Made by a program: the position numbers and the translations under genes. DNA of 64,000 bases, from NCBI RefSeq assembly GCF_900104965.1, contig NZ_LT629757.1, forward strand, positions 3,968,001 through 4,032,000. The letters run 5' to 3'. Positions 17,886-28,188 of this stretch are shown piece after piece (position 1 is the first letter of the stretch; every line of letters starts with the position of its first letter). The notes under the pieces are model-generated. The model was not told where the DNA came from, searched no databases, and saw only the letters and a list, made by a program, of their open reading frames with translations. The DNA comes from Nocardioides scoriae. Lineage in GTDB: Bacteria; Actinomycetota; Actinomycetes; Propionibacteriales; Nocardioidaceae.

Positions 17886-18653
17886 GTGTCCAAGGTGCGC
17901 GAGCTGCAGCAGCGGCGGGGCTGGGCGTGGACCGTGGTCGTGGGCATCGTCAAGCCCACGCTGCTGGCCCTCACCAAGCGCGACTGGCGCCACGGCGAGA
18001 AGGTGCCGGCGACCGGTGGCTGCGTCGTGGTGGTGAACCACATCTCCCACCTCGACCCGATGACGCTGGGCCACTTCCTCTACGACCACGGCCGGCTGGT
18101 GCGCTACCTGACCAAGGACGCGCTGTTCCGCACGCCCGTGGTCAGGCACGTCGTGCGCGACGCGGGCCAGATCCCCGTGCGCCGCCAGACCGAGGGCGCG
18201 GCCACCGCGTTCGCGGCCGCCGTCGACGCGGTCCGGGCGGGGGAGTGCGTGGGCGTCTACCCCGAGGGCAGCATCACCAAGGACCCCGAGGGCTGGCCGA
18301 TGCGGGGCAAGACCGGGTCGGCCCGGATCGCCCTGGCCACCGGTGCCCCCGTGGTCCCCATCGGCCAGTGGGGCGCCCAGGAGGTGCTGCCGGCGTACTC
18401 CGCGCGCCCGCACCTGTTCCCGCGCCGCACCACCCACTACCTGGTGGGCGACCCGGTCGACCTGTCCGACCTCGCCGACCAGCCGCTCACGCCCGAGCTG
18501 CTGCGCGAGGGCACCGACCGGATCATGGCCGCCATCACGGCACTGGTGGAGGAGCTGCGGGGCGAGCGGGCCCCCGCCGTACGCTTCGACCCCAGATCGT
18601 CGGGGATCAACGAGATCGGCAACCCCCACCAGCAGAAGCGGGAGCACGGATGA
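17886..18653 (+). CDS. plsC: 1-acyl-sn-glycerol-3-phosphate acyltransferase
   Basis: A 255-residue PlsC-type acyltransferase that makes phosphatidic acid from lysophosphatidate. Block I is NHISHLDP (about residues 52-59), with the HxxxxD pair; block III is VYPEGSITKD near residue 124. The GTG start has an upstream AGGGAGG. The C-terminal tail is basic. The stop overlaps the gpsA start (ATGA), which places it beside glycerol-3-phosphate synthesis and supports a role in phospholipid building. Confidence 0.9.
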   Translation: MSKVRELQQRRGWAWTVVVGIVKPTLLALTKRDWRHGEKVPATGGCVVVVNHISHLDPMTLGHFLYDHGRLVRYLTKDALFRTPVVRHVVRDAGQIPVRRQTEGAATAFAAAVDAVRAGECVGVYPEGSITKDPEGWPMRGKTGSARIALATGAPVVPIGQWGAQEVLPAYSARPHLFPRRTTHYLVGDPVDLSDLADQPLTPELLREGTDRIMAAITALVEELRGERAPAVRFDPRSSGINEIGNPHQQKREHG

Positions 18654-19651
18654 CCAAGGTGGCAGTCTTCGGCGCCGGATCCTGGGGCACGGCGTTCAGC
18701 CTGGTCCTGGCCGACGCCGGCAACGAGGTCACCATCTGGGGGCGCCGGCCCGAGGTCGCGGCGGCGATCAACGAACGCCACGAGAACACCGAGTACTTCC
18801 CCGGCATCGAGCTGCCGGCGGGCGTCCGGGCCACCACCGACCCGGCCGAGGCCGCGCGCGGGGCGGAGTTCGCGGTGCTGTCGGTGCCCTCCCAGACGCT
18901 GCGGGAGAACCTCACCCACTGGGTCGACGTGCTGCCCGACGACGTCGTGCTGATCTCCTTGATGAAGGGCGTCGAGCTCGGCACCACCAAGCGGATGAGC
19001 GAGGTGATCGCCGAGGTCACCGGCATCGGTCCCGACCGGATCGCGGTGGTCAGCGGCCCCAACCTGGCCCGCGAGATCGCGCTGCGCGAGCCCGCGGCCA
19101 GCGTCGTGGCCTGCACCGAGGAGAAGGTCGCCCACCGCGTCCAGGAGCTGTGCCACACGCCGTCCTTCCGGCCCTACCGCAGCACCGACGTGTTGGGCTG
19201 CGAGCTCGGCGGGGCCTACAAGAACGTGATCGCGGTGTGCGTGGGGATGGCGGTCGGGCTCGGCTTCGGCGACAACACCACGGCCTCGCTCATCACCCGC
19301 GGCCTGGCCGAGACCGCCCGGCTGGCCCAGCGGCTCGGCGCCGACCCGCTCACCCTCATGGGCCTGGCCGGGCTCGGCGACCTGGTCGCGACCTGCTCCT
19401 CGCCGCTCTCGCGCAACCGCACGTTCGGCGAGAAGCTCGGGCAGGGGATGACGACCGAGGAGATCGTGGCCTCCACGCGGCAGGTCGCCGAGGGCGCCAA
19501 GTCGTGCGCCTCGATCTACGACCTCGCCGCCGCCCACGGGGTCGACGCCCCGGTCGCGGAGCACGTCGACGCCGTCGTGCGGGGCGAGATCAGCGCGCGC
19601 GAGATGATGTACGCCTTCATCGCGCGCGACACCAAGCACGAGAAGGACTGA
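18650..19651 (+). CDS. gpsA: Glycerol-3-phosphate dehydrogenase (NAD(P)+)
   Basis: A 333-residue cytosolic enzyme that reduces dihydroxyacetone phosphate to glycerol-3-phosphate for lipids. The Rossmann motif is VFGAGSWGTAFS at the N-terminus; the catalytic region has SGPNLAREIA, GGAYKNVIAV with the active Lys, and GLAGLGDLVATCSS. It overlaps plsC by four bases. Length is normal. Confidence 0.97.
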   Translation: MTKVAVFGAGSWGTAFSLVLADAGNEVTIWGRRPEVAAAINERHENTEYFPGIELPAGVRATTDPAEAARGAEFAVLSVPSQTLRENLTHWVDVLPDDVVLISLMKGVELGTTKRMSEVIAEVTGIGPDRIAVVSGPNLAREIALREPAASVVACTEEKVAHRVQELCHTPSFRPYRSTDVLGCELGGAYKNVIAVCVGMAVGLGFGDNTTASLITRGLAETARLAQRLGADPLTLMGLAGLGDLVATCSSPLSRNRTFGEKLGQGMTTEEIVASTRQVAEGAKSCASIYDLAAAHGVDAPVAEHVDAVVRGEISAREMMYAFIARDTKHEKD

Positions 19652-19669
19652 GCCGGCCAGGCGCGGTCG

Positions 19670-20722
<1,053 letters not shown>

Positions 20723-20789
20723 CGCCCCAGCGTAGGTGGCCCCGCGGGGGCTCGCGGTGCGGGTCCGCTGCGGCGCCCGTCGCACGCCG

Positions 20790-20795
20790 TAGGGT
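20790..20795 (+). promoter_or_regulatory. -10 box of ddl, probably leaderless
   Basis: TAGGGT lies six bases before the GTG of ddl and there is no ribosome binding site between them. This layout implies that transcription begins at or next to the start codon. Confidence 0.5.
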
Positions 20796-20801
20796 CGGCG
20801 G

Positions 20802-21917
20802 GTGAGCAGCGTCCAGGGTCAGCCCGCCCGTCGTCCTCGCGTGGCCGTCGTCTTCGGCGGCCGCTCCAGCGAGCACTCCATCTCCTGCATCTCGGCCGGC
20901 AGCGTGATCGCGGCCCTCGACCCCGAGCGCTGGGACGTCGTCCCGGTCGGCATCGCCACCGACGGCCGCTGGGTGCTCGAGTCGGCCGAGCCCGAGCGCC
21001 TCGCCCTGGGGCCCGGCGGCGAGCTGCCGACGGTGACCGGCGACCGCGAGGTCACCCTGACCGCGGGCCAGGGCCTGGTCGTCACCGAGCCCGGCGACGT
21101 GCCGCAGGTGCTGGGCCAGGTCGACGTGGTCTTCCCGGTCATGCACGGGCCCTGGGGCCAGGACGGCACCCTGCAGGGCCTGCTGGAGATGACGGGCGTG
21201 CGCTACGTCGGCGCCGGCGTCCTCGCCAGCGCCGTCGGCACCGACAAGCACTTCATGAAGCAGGTCTTCACCGCCGCCGGGCTGCCGGTGCTGCCCTACG
21301 TGCTGGTGCGGCCGCGGCAGTGGGAGCGTGACCCCGCCGCGGTGCGCGAGGCCGTCCACGCCCTGGGCCTGCCCGTCTTCGTCAAGCCCGCGCGGGCCGG
21401 GTCGAGCTTCGGCATCAGCCGGGTCGACGACCTCGCCGACCTCGACGCCGCGGTGGAGGAGGCCCGCCGCTTCGACCCCAAGGTGCTGGTCGAGGCCGCG
21501 GCGACGGGCGCCCGCGAGATCGAGGTCGGGGTGCTCCAGGGCCTCGACGGGGGCGACCCGGAGACCAGCGAGCTCGCCGAGATCACGGTCAGCGCCGAGC
21601 ACGCCTTCTACGACTTCGAGGCGAAGTACCTCGAGCAGTCGTTCACGCTGCCGGCCTCGGTGCCGCCCGAGGTGCGCGCCCAGGTGCTCGACCTGGCGGT
21701 GCGTGCCTTCGAGGCCCTCGACGTCGAGGGCCTGGCGCGGGTCGACTTCTTCGTCCTCGCCGACGGCCGCGTGGTCGTCAACGAGGTGGAGACCATGCCG
21801 GGGTTCACCGCCACGTCGATGTTCCCGCTGATGTGGCGGGAGTCGGGGCTCAGCTACCCCGAGCTGGTCGAGCGGCTGGTCCGGCTCGCGACCGAGCGCT
21901 CGACCGACCTGCGCTGA
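20802..21917 (+). CDS. ddl: D-alanine--D-alanine ligase
   Basis: A 371-residue ATP-grasp ligase that makes the D-Ala-D-Ala dipeptide of peptidoglycan. The N-terminal domain has VVFGGRSSEHSISCISA and VFPVMHGPWGQDGTLQG; the ATP-grasp part has FVKPARAGSSFGIS; the end has ARVDFF and NEVETMPGFTATSMFP for magnesium and substrate binding. The motif glutamate of the D-Ala:D-Ala type (SEHS) is present. It starts at GTG 20802 directly after a -10 box. Confidence 0.96.
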   Translation: MSSVQGQPARRPRVAVVFGGRSSEHSISCISAGSVIAALDPERWDVVPVGIATDGRWVLESAEPERLALGPGGELPTVTGDREVTLTAGQGLVVTEPGDVPQVLGQVDVVFPVMHGPWGQDGTLQGLLEMTGVRYVGAGVLASAVGTDKHFMKQVFTAAGLPVLPYVLVRPRQWERDPAAVREAVHALGLPVFVKPARAGSSFGISRVDDLADLDAAVEEARRFDPKVLVEAAATGAREIEVGVLQGLDGGDPETSELAEITVSAEHAFYDFEAKYLEQSFTLPASVPPEVRAQVLDLAVRAFEALDVEGLARVDFFVLADGRVVVNEVETMPGFTATSMFPLMWRESGLSYPELVERLVRLATERSTDLR

Positions 21918-21932
21918 GCGGCGGGGCTCCCG

Positions 21933-22484
21933 TCAGGAGCAGGACGTGTCGGGGCCCGGGGTGCCGGCCTCGCGGCCCAGGGCGTCGGACAGGTCGGTCA
22001 GGATGCCCTGCGGGGGCCGCAGCTGCGCCGGGACGGCGACCTCGACCCGCGGCAGCGTCGCCATGGTGGTGGCCACCACGTCGGCGCCCTGGTCGGTGAT
22101 CTGGTCGTCGGGGACGAACCACAGCACGCCGTTGATGTCCTGGCAGACCGAGGTCTTCGTGAAGTCGTCGGGGGTCTCGACGCCGCAGCGCAGCACCACC
22201 GCCGGGTCGCCCCACGCCGCCCCGAGCGGGTTGCCGGTCGTCTGGCGCCGTGGCAGGTCACCCACCCGGTCGGGCAGCGCGTCGACCAGCCGCTCGCAGG
22301 CCGTCACCTGGGCGTCGGGGAGGGCGTCGGCGCCGCGGCTGGGCTCGATGGCGACGTCGCTGGAGCAGCCGGCGAGCAGGACGGTGCCCACCAGCGCGAC
22401 GACGCCCGCCACCACGGAGGATGACGGGCGTCTCGTGGTCGGGAGGGACCTCCCGGCCGGGGTCAGATGTGGACGACGGGGCAC
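21933..22484 (-). CDS. DUF3515 lipoprotein
   Basis: A small exported protein of the DUF3515 family. A hydrophobic run ends in the lipobox LLAGC, followed by about 145 residues with ACERLVDALP, PLGAAWGDPAVVLRCGV and WFVPDDQ as family landmarks. Its place next to thiL and an Lrp-like gene is conserved in actinobacteria, and its function is unknown. The start is uncertain: GTG at 22415 would remove the positive n-region, GTG at 22484 keeps TTRRPSSS but overlaps the upstream gene by 22 bases, and a non-standard ACG at 22436 follows a GGGAGG. The mature part is secure. Confidence 0.75.
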   Translation of the reverse strand: MPRRPHLTPAGRSLPTTRRPSSSVVAGVVALVGTVLLAGCSSDVAIEPSRGADALPDAQVTACERLVDALPDRVGDLPRRQTTGNPLGAAWGDPAVVLRCGVETPDDFTKTSVCQDINGVLWFVPDDQITDQGADVVATTMATLPRVEVAVPAQLRPPQGILTDLSDALGREAGTPGPDTSCS

Positions 22485-22699
22485 GTGAGCGTGCGGGTGA
22501 TGCCGTCGAGGGTCTGCACCTTGGCCACGACCAGCTTGCCGAGCTCGTCGACGTTGCGGGCCTCGGCGCGCACGATCACGTCGTACGGACCGGTGACGTC
22601 CTCGGCGAGGATGACGCCCTTGATGTCGCTGATCTGCTGCGCGACCTCGGCGGCCTTGCCGACATCGGTCTGGATCAGGATGTAGGCCTGGACGACCAT
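22463..22699 (-). CDS. Stand-alone Lrp/AsnC ligand-binding (RAM) domain
   Basis: A 78-residue protein consisting only of the RAM domain of Lrp/AsnC regulators: VQAYILIQTDVGKAAEVAQQ, GPYDVIVRAEA and VDELGKLVVAKVQTLDGI. There is no helix-turn-helix, so it cannot bind DNA itself; such SraA-like proteins form ring oligomers that bind amino acids. AGGGAG lies five bases before the ATG at 22699, which decides the start against an overlapping GTG. It precedes the DUF3515 gene and is divergent from thiL. Confidence 0.85.
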   Translation of the reverse strand: MVVQAYILIQTDVGKAAEVAQQISDIKGVILAEDVTGPYDVIVRAEARNVDELGKLVVAKVQTLDGITRTLTCPVVHI

Positions 22700-22851
22700 G
22701 TGCACTCCCTCGTGTCAGGTGTCGGTGAGGCGCCACGAGCAGCCCTGCGGGCCGGCCCCGTCGCGCCACGGGCAACCTACCCGACGTGGGCCCCCGGGGG
22801 AACGCAGGCCGCCCCGGCGCCCGGCGGCCCCGGGTCTGGTGGGATGGGGCC

Positions 22852-23829
22852 ATGAGCCCGGAGCCGACCGCCTCGTCCCCGTCGACCCTCGCCGACACCG
22901 GGGAGTTCGCGCTGATCGCCGACCTCACGGGCCGCTTCCCCCAGGGCCCCCACGTGTACGTCGGACCCGGTGACGACGCTGCCGTGCTGCGGACCCCGCG
23001 GGGCCACGTCGTGGTCTCGACCGACGTGCTGGTCGAGGGTCGCCACTTCCGCCGGGAGTGGGCCGGCGCGGTCGAGATCGGCCGCAAGGCCGCCGCCTCC
23101 AACCTCTCCGACGTCAACGCCATGGGCGGTCGCGCCCACTCGCTGACCGTCGGGCTCGCGGCGCCGGCCGACCTGCCCGCCCGCTGGGCCACCGACCTCG
23201 CCGACGGCATCGCCGAGGAGGCGGGCCTGGTGGGGGCGAGCGTCGTCGGGGGAGACCTCACCACCGCGAGCGAGGTCGTCATCGCCATCACGGTCCTCGG
23301 CACCTGCGACCAGGCGCCGGTGCTGCGCAGCGGCGCCCGGCCCGGCGACGTGGTCGCGCTGGCCGGCCGCCAGGGGTGGGCGGCCGCCGGGCTCGCCGTC
23401 CTGACCCGGGGCTTCCGGTCCCCGCGCGCGCTCGTCGAGGCCTACCAGCGCCCGCAGCCGCCGTACGACGCCGGGCCCGCCGGCGCGGTCGGCGGCGCCA
23501 CCGCCATGATCGACGTCTCCGACGGGCTGCTCGCCGACCTGGCCCACGTCGCCTCGGCCTCGGGCGTGGGCATCGACGTGCGCCGCGACGCCTTCGAGCT
23601 GGCCGAGCCGATGCGCGCCGTCGGCGCCGCGCTCGGCGTCGACCCGATGCAGTTCGTCCTCGGCGGCGGCGACGACCACGCCATCGCCGCGACCTTCCCG
23701 TCCGGCACGCCGCTGCCCGCCGGCTTCACGGCCGTCGGCCAGGTCACCGAGCCCGGCCCCGGGGGCCCGGTCGTCACGGTCGACGGGGCGGCGTACGACG
23801 GTCCGACCGGGTGGGCCCACTTCCAGTAG
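22852..23829 (+). CDS. thiL: Thiamine-monophosphate kinase
   Basis: A 325-residue AIR-synthase-fold kinase that turns thiamine phosphate into the active diphosphate. Landmarks are GPGDDAAVL, STDVLVEGRHFRREW, AASNLSDVNAMGG and MIDVSDGLLADLAHVA, which bind magnesium, ATP and substrate. The ATG at 22852 gives the usual N-terminus, ahead of which the frame is low complexity. It is convergent with rpmB. Confidence 0.95.
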   Translation: MSPEPTASSPSTLADTGEFALIADLTGRFPQGPHVYVGPGDDAAVLRTPRGHVVVSTDVLVEGRHFRREWAGAVEIGRKAAASNLSDVNAMGGRAHSLTVGLAAPADLPARWATDLADGIAEEAGLVGASVVGGDLTTASEVVIAITVLGTCDQAPVLRSGARPGDVVALAGRQGWAAAGLAVLTRGFRSPRALVEAYQRPQPPYDAGPAGAVGGATAMIDVSDGLLADLAHVASASGVGIDVRRDAFELAEPMRAVGAALGVDPMQFVLGGGDDHAIAATFPSGTPLPAGFTAVGQVTEPGPGGPVVTVDGAAYDGPTGWAHFQ

Positions 23830-23855
23830 CGCCCGGGGGCCCGGGCGGGAAAGCA

Positions 23856-23889
23856 GCACCGCCCCCGTCCCGGGGGACGGAGGCGGTGC
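23856..23889. terminator. Bidirectional terminator between thiL and rpmB
   Basis: GCACCGCC (23856-23863) pairs with GGCGGTGC (23882-23889), and inside it CCGTCC (23865-23870) pairs with GGACGG (23875-23880). The long stem lies between two convergent genes with 26 and 20 bases on either side. Confidence 0.7.
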
Positions 23890-23909
23890 GAGGAGCGGGT
23901 GTCAGCAGG

Positions 23910-24095
23910 TCAGCGGGAGACCTTGCCGGCCTTGAGGCAGCCGGTGCAGACGTTGAGGCGCTTGGGCGCACCGTTGACGGTCGCCCGCACCCGCTGGATG
24001 TTGGGGTCGAAGCGACGCTTCGTGATCTTGCGGGACCAGGGTCGGTTGTTGCCGAAGCCGGGCTTCTTGGCGCAGATGTCGCAGACGGCAGCCAC
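23910..24095 (-). CDS. rpmB: 50S ribosomal protein L28
   Basis: A 61-residue L28 with CDICAKKPGFGNNRPWS at the start and the family core RKITKRRFDPNIQ. It has both CxxC pairs (C5/C8 and C50/C53), so it is the zinc-binding form; organisms with it often keep a zinc-free copy under Zur control elsewhere. The start is GTG at 24095 with GAGGAG eight bases upstream. It is divergent from the DAK2 gene across a 194-base spacer that must hold both promoters. Confidence 0.96.
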   Translation of the reverse strand: MAAVCDICAKKPGFGNNRPWSRKITKRRFDPNIQRVRATVNGAPKRLNVCTGCLKAGKVSR

Positions 24096-24289
24096 CGTGC
24101 ACTCCTCGGGTAGGACGGGAAACGAAAATGGGGGGTCCGGTCGGAGCCCGGACAACCGCACGAGAATAACTCAGGGGCTGCCCCGGACGGAAATCGAGCG
24201 CGGACCGACTAGCGTGACGCCCCGCACCCCGACGTGGCCGCCGCGTCGCCGGGTGGTCCCAGCCGCAGCAGCACACCACGGGGAGCACG

Positions 24290-25927
24290 ATGCACGTCGA
24301 CGGGGTCGCCACGTTCGACCTCGGCGTCGTGCGCCGCTTCGCCGACCTGGCCGTCACCGGGCTCTCGGAGGCGCGCGAGGAGATCGACGCGCTCAACGTC
24401 TACCCCGTGCCCGACGGCGACACCGGCACCAACATGTTCCTCACGGTCGAGTCGGCCCGCGACGCGCTCGTGGCGGCCCTGGCCGAGCGGCCCGACGACC
24501 TGCGCCACGCCCTCCAGGGCTACGCCCACGGGGCGCTGCTGGGGGCGCGCGGCAACTCGGGGGTGATCCTCAGCCAGCTGGTGGGGGCGCTGCTGCGACG
24601 GATCCGCCACGCCGGCCCCGAGGACCGCTCCGCGGCGGTCTTCGCCGAGGGCATGGCGCTGGCCGCCGACGCGGCGTACGCCGCCGTCGGGACGCCGGTG
24701 GAGGGCACCATCCTCACCGTGGCCCGGGCGGCCGCGGAGGCGGCGGCGCAGGTCGCGGCCGACCCCGGCGCCCGGCTGGGGCCCGTGGTGCACGCCGCCG
24801 TCGGCGCCGCCCGGGAGGCGCTGGCCCGCACGCCCGACCAGCTCCCGATGCTGGCCCGCGCCGGGGTCGTCGACGCCGGCGGACGCGGGCTGTGCGTCGT
24901 GCTCGCCGCCGTCGAGTCGGCCGTCACCGGCGAGCACCCGCGCTCGGTCGCCCACGTGATCGGCACCCCGGTGCTGCCCGCCCCGCAGCTCCCGACCGGC
25001 GACCTGACCGAGGGCGGGCCGGCGTACGAGGTGATGTACCTGCTGGCCGCCGACGACGGCGCGGTGCCCGCGCTGCGCGCCGAGCTGGCACCCCTGGGCG
25101 ACTCGCTGGTGGTGGTCGGCGGCGACGGCCTGTGGAACGTCCACGTCCACGTCGACGACGTCGGGGCGGCGGTCGAGGCCGGCATCCGCGCGGGCACGCC
25201 GCGGCGCATCGAGGTCACCCACTTCGCCGAGCAGGTGGCCGCCTCCCGGCGCAGCCGCGCCCGCCGTCGCGGCCGGGCCCTGGTGGCGGTGGCCGCGGGA
25301 CCGGGCCTGCACGCGCTGTTCGAGGAGGCCGGGGCGCGGGTGATCGACGGGGGGCCGGGCCGTCGCCCGAGCACCGGCGAGGTGCTCGCCGCCGTGCTGG
25401 CCACCGGGGCCGGCGAGGTCGTGGTGCTGCCCAACGACCACGACACGGTGGGCGTGGCCGAGGCCGCTGCCCACGAGGCGGCCCAGCGCGGCGTGCACGT
25501 GGTCGTGGTGCCCACCCGCGCGCAGGTGCAGGGCATCGCGGCGCTGGCGGTCCACGAGCCCGGCCGTCCGCTCGACAGCGACGTCGTGCACATGACCGAC
25601 GCCGCCCGGAGCTCGCGCCACGGCGCCGTGACGATCGCGGCCCGGCAGGCCATGACCAGCGCCGGCCCCTGCGCCCCCGGCGACGTGCTCGGGGTGGTCC
25701 AGGGCGACTTCGTGATCGTGGCCGAGGACCTCTTCGAGGTGGCGACCGGCGTCCTGGAGCGGCTGCTCGGCGCGGGCGGCGAGCTGGTGACGCTGGTCGC
25801 GGGGGCCGAGGCGGGCGACCTCGCCCAGGCGTGCGAGCACTGGGTGACCCGCACCCACCCGGGGGTCGACGTGTCGGTCCACGACGGCGGGCAGGAGCGC
25901 TACCCGCTGCTGGTGTCGGTGGAGTGA
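24290..25927 (+). CDS. DAK2-domain protein, fatty-acid kinase FakA-like
   Basis: A 545-residue protein. Residues 1-200 are a DAK2 (DhaL) ATP-binding domain with NVYPVPDGDTGTNM, GALLGARGNSGVILSQ and GVVDAGGRGLC, where the clustered aspartates bind magnesium-ATP. The rest resembles the FakA middle and C-terminal regions that contact the fatty-acid carrier FakB. In Firmicutes FakA phosphorylates fatty acids for phospholipid synthesis; here that role is inferred. The stop overlaps the recG start by one base, a pairing common in actinobacteria. Confidence 0.85.
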   Translation: MHVDGVATFDLGVVRRFADLAVTGLSEAREEIDALNVYPVPDGDTGTNMFLTVESARDALVAALAERPDDLRHALQGYAHGALLGARGNSGVILSQLVGALLRRIRHAGPEDRSAAVFAEGMALAADAAYAAVGTPVEGTILTVARAAAEAAAQVAADPGARLGPVVHAAVGAAREALARTPDQLPMLARAGVVDAGGRGLCVVLAAVESAVTGEHPRSVAHVIGTPVLPAPQLPTGDLTEGGPAYEVMYLLAADDGAVPALRAELAPLGDSLVVVGGDGLWNVHVHVDDVGAAVEAGIRAGTPRRIEVTHFAEQVAASRRSRARRRGRALVAVAAGPGLHALFEEAGARVIDGGPGRRPSTGEVLAAVLATGAGEVVVLPNDHDTVGVAEAAAHEAAQRGVHVVVVPTRAQVQGIAALAVHEPGRPLDSDVVHMTDAARSSRHGAVTIAARQAMTSAGPCAPGDVLGVVQGDFVIVAEDLFEVATGVLERLLGAGGELVTLVAGAEAGDLAQACEHWVTRTHPGVDVSVHDGGQERYPLLVSVE

Positions 25928-28188
25928 TGGCGGGCCAGGGGGAGCGGCCGGCGGCCCGCACGGGCGGGTCGGGCGACGGCGTGGTGATCCGGTGGGACTC
26001 GCCGGTCGGCACGGTGGCGGGCAAGGACGCGCCCAAGCTGGTCAAGGCCGGCATCGAGACCGTCGGCGACCTCATCGGCACCTACCCCCGCAACCACGTC
26101 GCGAAGGGGTCGCTGAGCGAGCTCGACCAGCTGGTGGAGGGCGACGTGCTGTCGCTGGTCGGCCAGGTGGTCTCGAGCCGGCAGTTCACCTACCAGGACA
26201 AGCGGACGCGCCGCACGGCGTACCGCCTCGAGGTGCGGGTGCGGGCCGAGGAGGGCTCGCTGCTGCTCACCTACTTCGACAAGCACGAGGGCACCGCGAG
26301 CTGGCGGCTGCACACCGAGCTGCCGGTCGGGCGGGTCGGGGTCTTCAGCGGCCGGCTGCGCTGGTTCCGCGACGAGTGGCAGCTGACCAACCCCGCGTCG
26401 CGCCTGTACGCCGACGGCGACGACGCGGTCGACACCATGCCGGACCTGATCCCGATCTACTCCTCGATCGGCGGCATCACCACCTGGCAGCTCGAGGAGG
26501 CGGTCGAGCTGGCGCTGACGCTGGTCGACCGGGTGCCGGAGGTGCTGCCGGCCGAGGTCCGCGAGGCCGAGGACCTGGTCGGGGCCGCGCAGGCCGTGCG
26601 CTGGGTGCACCGGCCCGACACCTGGGCGCAGAAGACCGCGGCGGAGAAGCGCCTCAAGCACGACGAGGCCTTCGTGGCCCAGGCGGTGCTGGCGCGGCGG
26701 CGCCTCGCCGTGGAGCGCACGGTCGCCAACCCCCGTCCGGGGCGGCCGGGCGGCCTGCTCGACGCCTTCGACGACCGGTTGCCCTTCGCGCTCACCGCCG
26801 GCCAGCAGCGGGTGGGGGAGGAGATCGCCGACGAGCTCGGGCGGGGCCACCCGATGCAGCGCCTGCTCCAGGGCGAGGTCGGCTCCGGCAAGACCGTGGT
26901 CGCCCTGCGCGCGATGCTCCAGGTCGTCGACTCCGAGGGACAGGCGGCGCTGCTCGCGCCGACCGAGGTGCTGGCGCAGCAGCACCACCGCTCCGTCACG
27001 GCCATGCTCGGCGACCTCGCCCAGGGCGGTCTGCTGGGCGGGGCCGACCAGGCGACGCGGGTGGCCCTGCTGACCGGGTCGAGCAGCGCGGCGGCGCGGC
27101 GCTCGGCGCTGGCCGACGCGGCGGGCGGCGAGGCCGGCATCGTCATCGGCACCCACGCCCTGCTCGAGGACAGGGTGCAGTTCGCGGACCTCGGGCTCGT
27201 GGTCGTCGACGAGCAGCACCGCTTCGGGGTCGAGCAGCGGGCGGCGCTGGGCGCCAAGGCCGGGGTGCCGCCCCACGTCCTGGTGATGACGGCGACGCCG
27301 ATCCCGCGCACCGTCGCGATGACGGTCTTCGGCGACCTCGACACGTCCGTGCTCGCCGAGCTGCCGGCGGGCCGCGGCGAGGTCCAGACGACCGTGGTGC
27401 CGGTCAAGGCGCGCGCGTCCTGGCTCGACCGGGCCTGGGAGCGGGTCCGCGAGGAGGTGGCCGCCGGCCACCAGGCCTACGTCGTGGCGTCCCGGATCGA
27501 CCCCGGCGGCGGCGAGGAGGCGGCCACCGGCGACGAGCCCGCCGCGGGCGAGGGCGAGGCGCCGCGGGTGCTGTTCGCGGTGGAGGAGCTCGCGCCCGAG
27601 CTCGCCGCGGGGGCGCTGGCGGGGCTGCGGCTCGAGGTGCTCCACGGCCGGATGCTCCCGGAGGAGAAGGACCGCGTGATGCAGGCCTTCTCCCGGGGCG
27701 AGGTCGACGTGCTGGTGTCCACGACGGTCATCGAGGTGGGTGTCGACGTGCCCAACTCGACCGTCATGGTGATCCTCGACGCCGACCGCTTCGGGGTCTC
27801 CCAGCTCCACCAGCTGCGCGGCCGGATCGGGCGCGGCGGCCACGCCGGGCTGTGCCTGCTCGTCACCGGCGCCGACCCCGTGGGCCCCTCGATGGAGCGG
27901 CTGCTGGCCGTGGCCGGCACCCGCGACGGCTTCGAGCTCTCCCGCATCGACATGGAGCAGCGACGCGAGGGCAACGTGCTCGGCACCCAGCAGAGCGGCG
28001 GTCGGGCCGGGGGGTTCCGGCTGCTCTCGGTGCTGCGCGACGAGCAGGTGATCGCACGGGCCCGCACCGCGGCGTTCGTGCACCTGCGGCGCGACCCCTC
28101 CCTGTCCGAGGCGGGCAACGCCGACCTCGCGGACGCCGTGCGACGCCTGGAGGACTCCGCCCAGGCCGACTTCCTGGAGAAGACATGA
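25927..28188 (+). CDS. recG: ATP-dependent DNA helicase RecG
   Basis: A 753-residue helicase that reverses stalled forks and moves branched DNA. An N-terminal wedge/OB domain (about residues 20-200) is followed by the helicase lobes: Walker A GEVGSGKTV near residue 319, the box VVDEQHRFGVEQR typical of RecG, TATPIPRT, and the C-terminal lobe with VLVSTTVIEVGVDVPN and HQLRGRIGRGG. Two acidic insertions near residue 535 are loop expansions. The ATG overlaps the previous stop and rsmD overlaps its own end. Confidence 0.97.
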   Translation: MAGQGERPAARTGGSGDGVVIRWDSPVGTVAGKDAPKLVKAGIETVGDLIGTYPRNHVAKGSLSELDQLVEGDVLSLVGQVVSSRQFTYQDKRTRRTAYRLEVRVRAEEGSLLLTYFDKHEGTASWRLHTELPVGRVGVFSGRLRWFRDEWQLTNPASRLYADGDDAVDTMPDLIPIYSSIGGITTWQLEEAVELALTLVDRVPEVLPAEVREAEDLVGAAQAVRWVHRPDTWAQKTAAEKRLKHDEAFVAQAVLARRRLAVERTVANPRPGRPGGLLDAFDDRLPFALTAGQQRVGEEIADELGRGHPMQRLLQGEVGSGKTVVALRAMLQVVDSEGQAALLAPTEVLAQQHHRSVTAMLGDLAQGGLLGGADQATRVALLTGSSSAAARRSALADAAGGEAGIVIGTHALLEDRVQFADLGLVVVDEQHRFGVEQRAALGAKAGVPPHVLVMTATPIPRTVAMTVFGDLDTSVLAELPAGRGEVQTTVVPVKARASWLDRAWERVREEVAAGHQAYVVASRIDPGGGEEAATGDEPAAGEGEAPRVLFAVEELAPELAAGALAGLRLEVLHGRMLPEEKDRVMQAFSRGEVDVLVSTTVIEVGVDVPNSTVMVILDADRFGVSQLHQLRGRIGRGGHAGLCLLVTGADPVGPSMERLLAVAGTRDGFELSRIDMEQRREGNVLGTQQSGGRAGGFRLLSVLRDEQVIARARTAAFVHLRRDPSLSEAGNADLADAVRRLEDSAQADFLEKT

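Noticed and set aside
20723-20801. A SAM or other riboswitch before the Cys/Met PLP gene
   Set aside because: The spacer to ddl is only 79 bases and contains no such structure.
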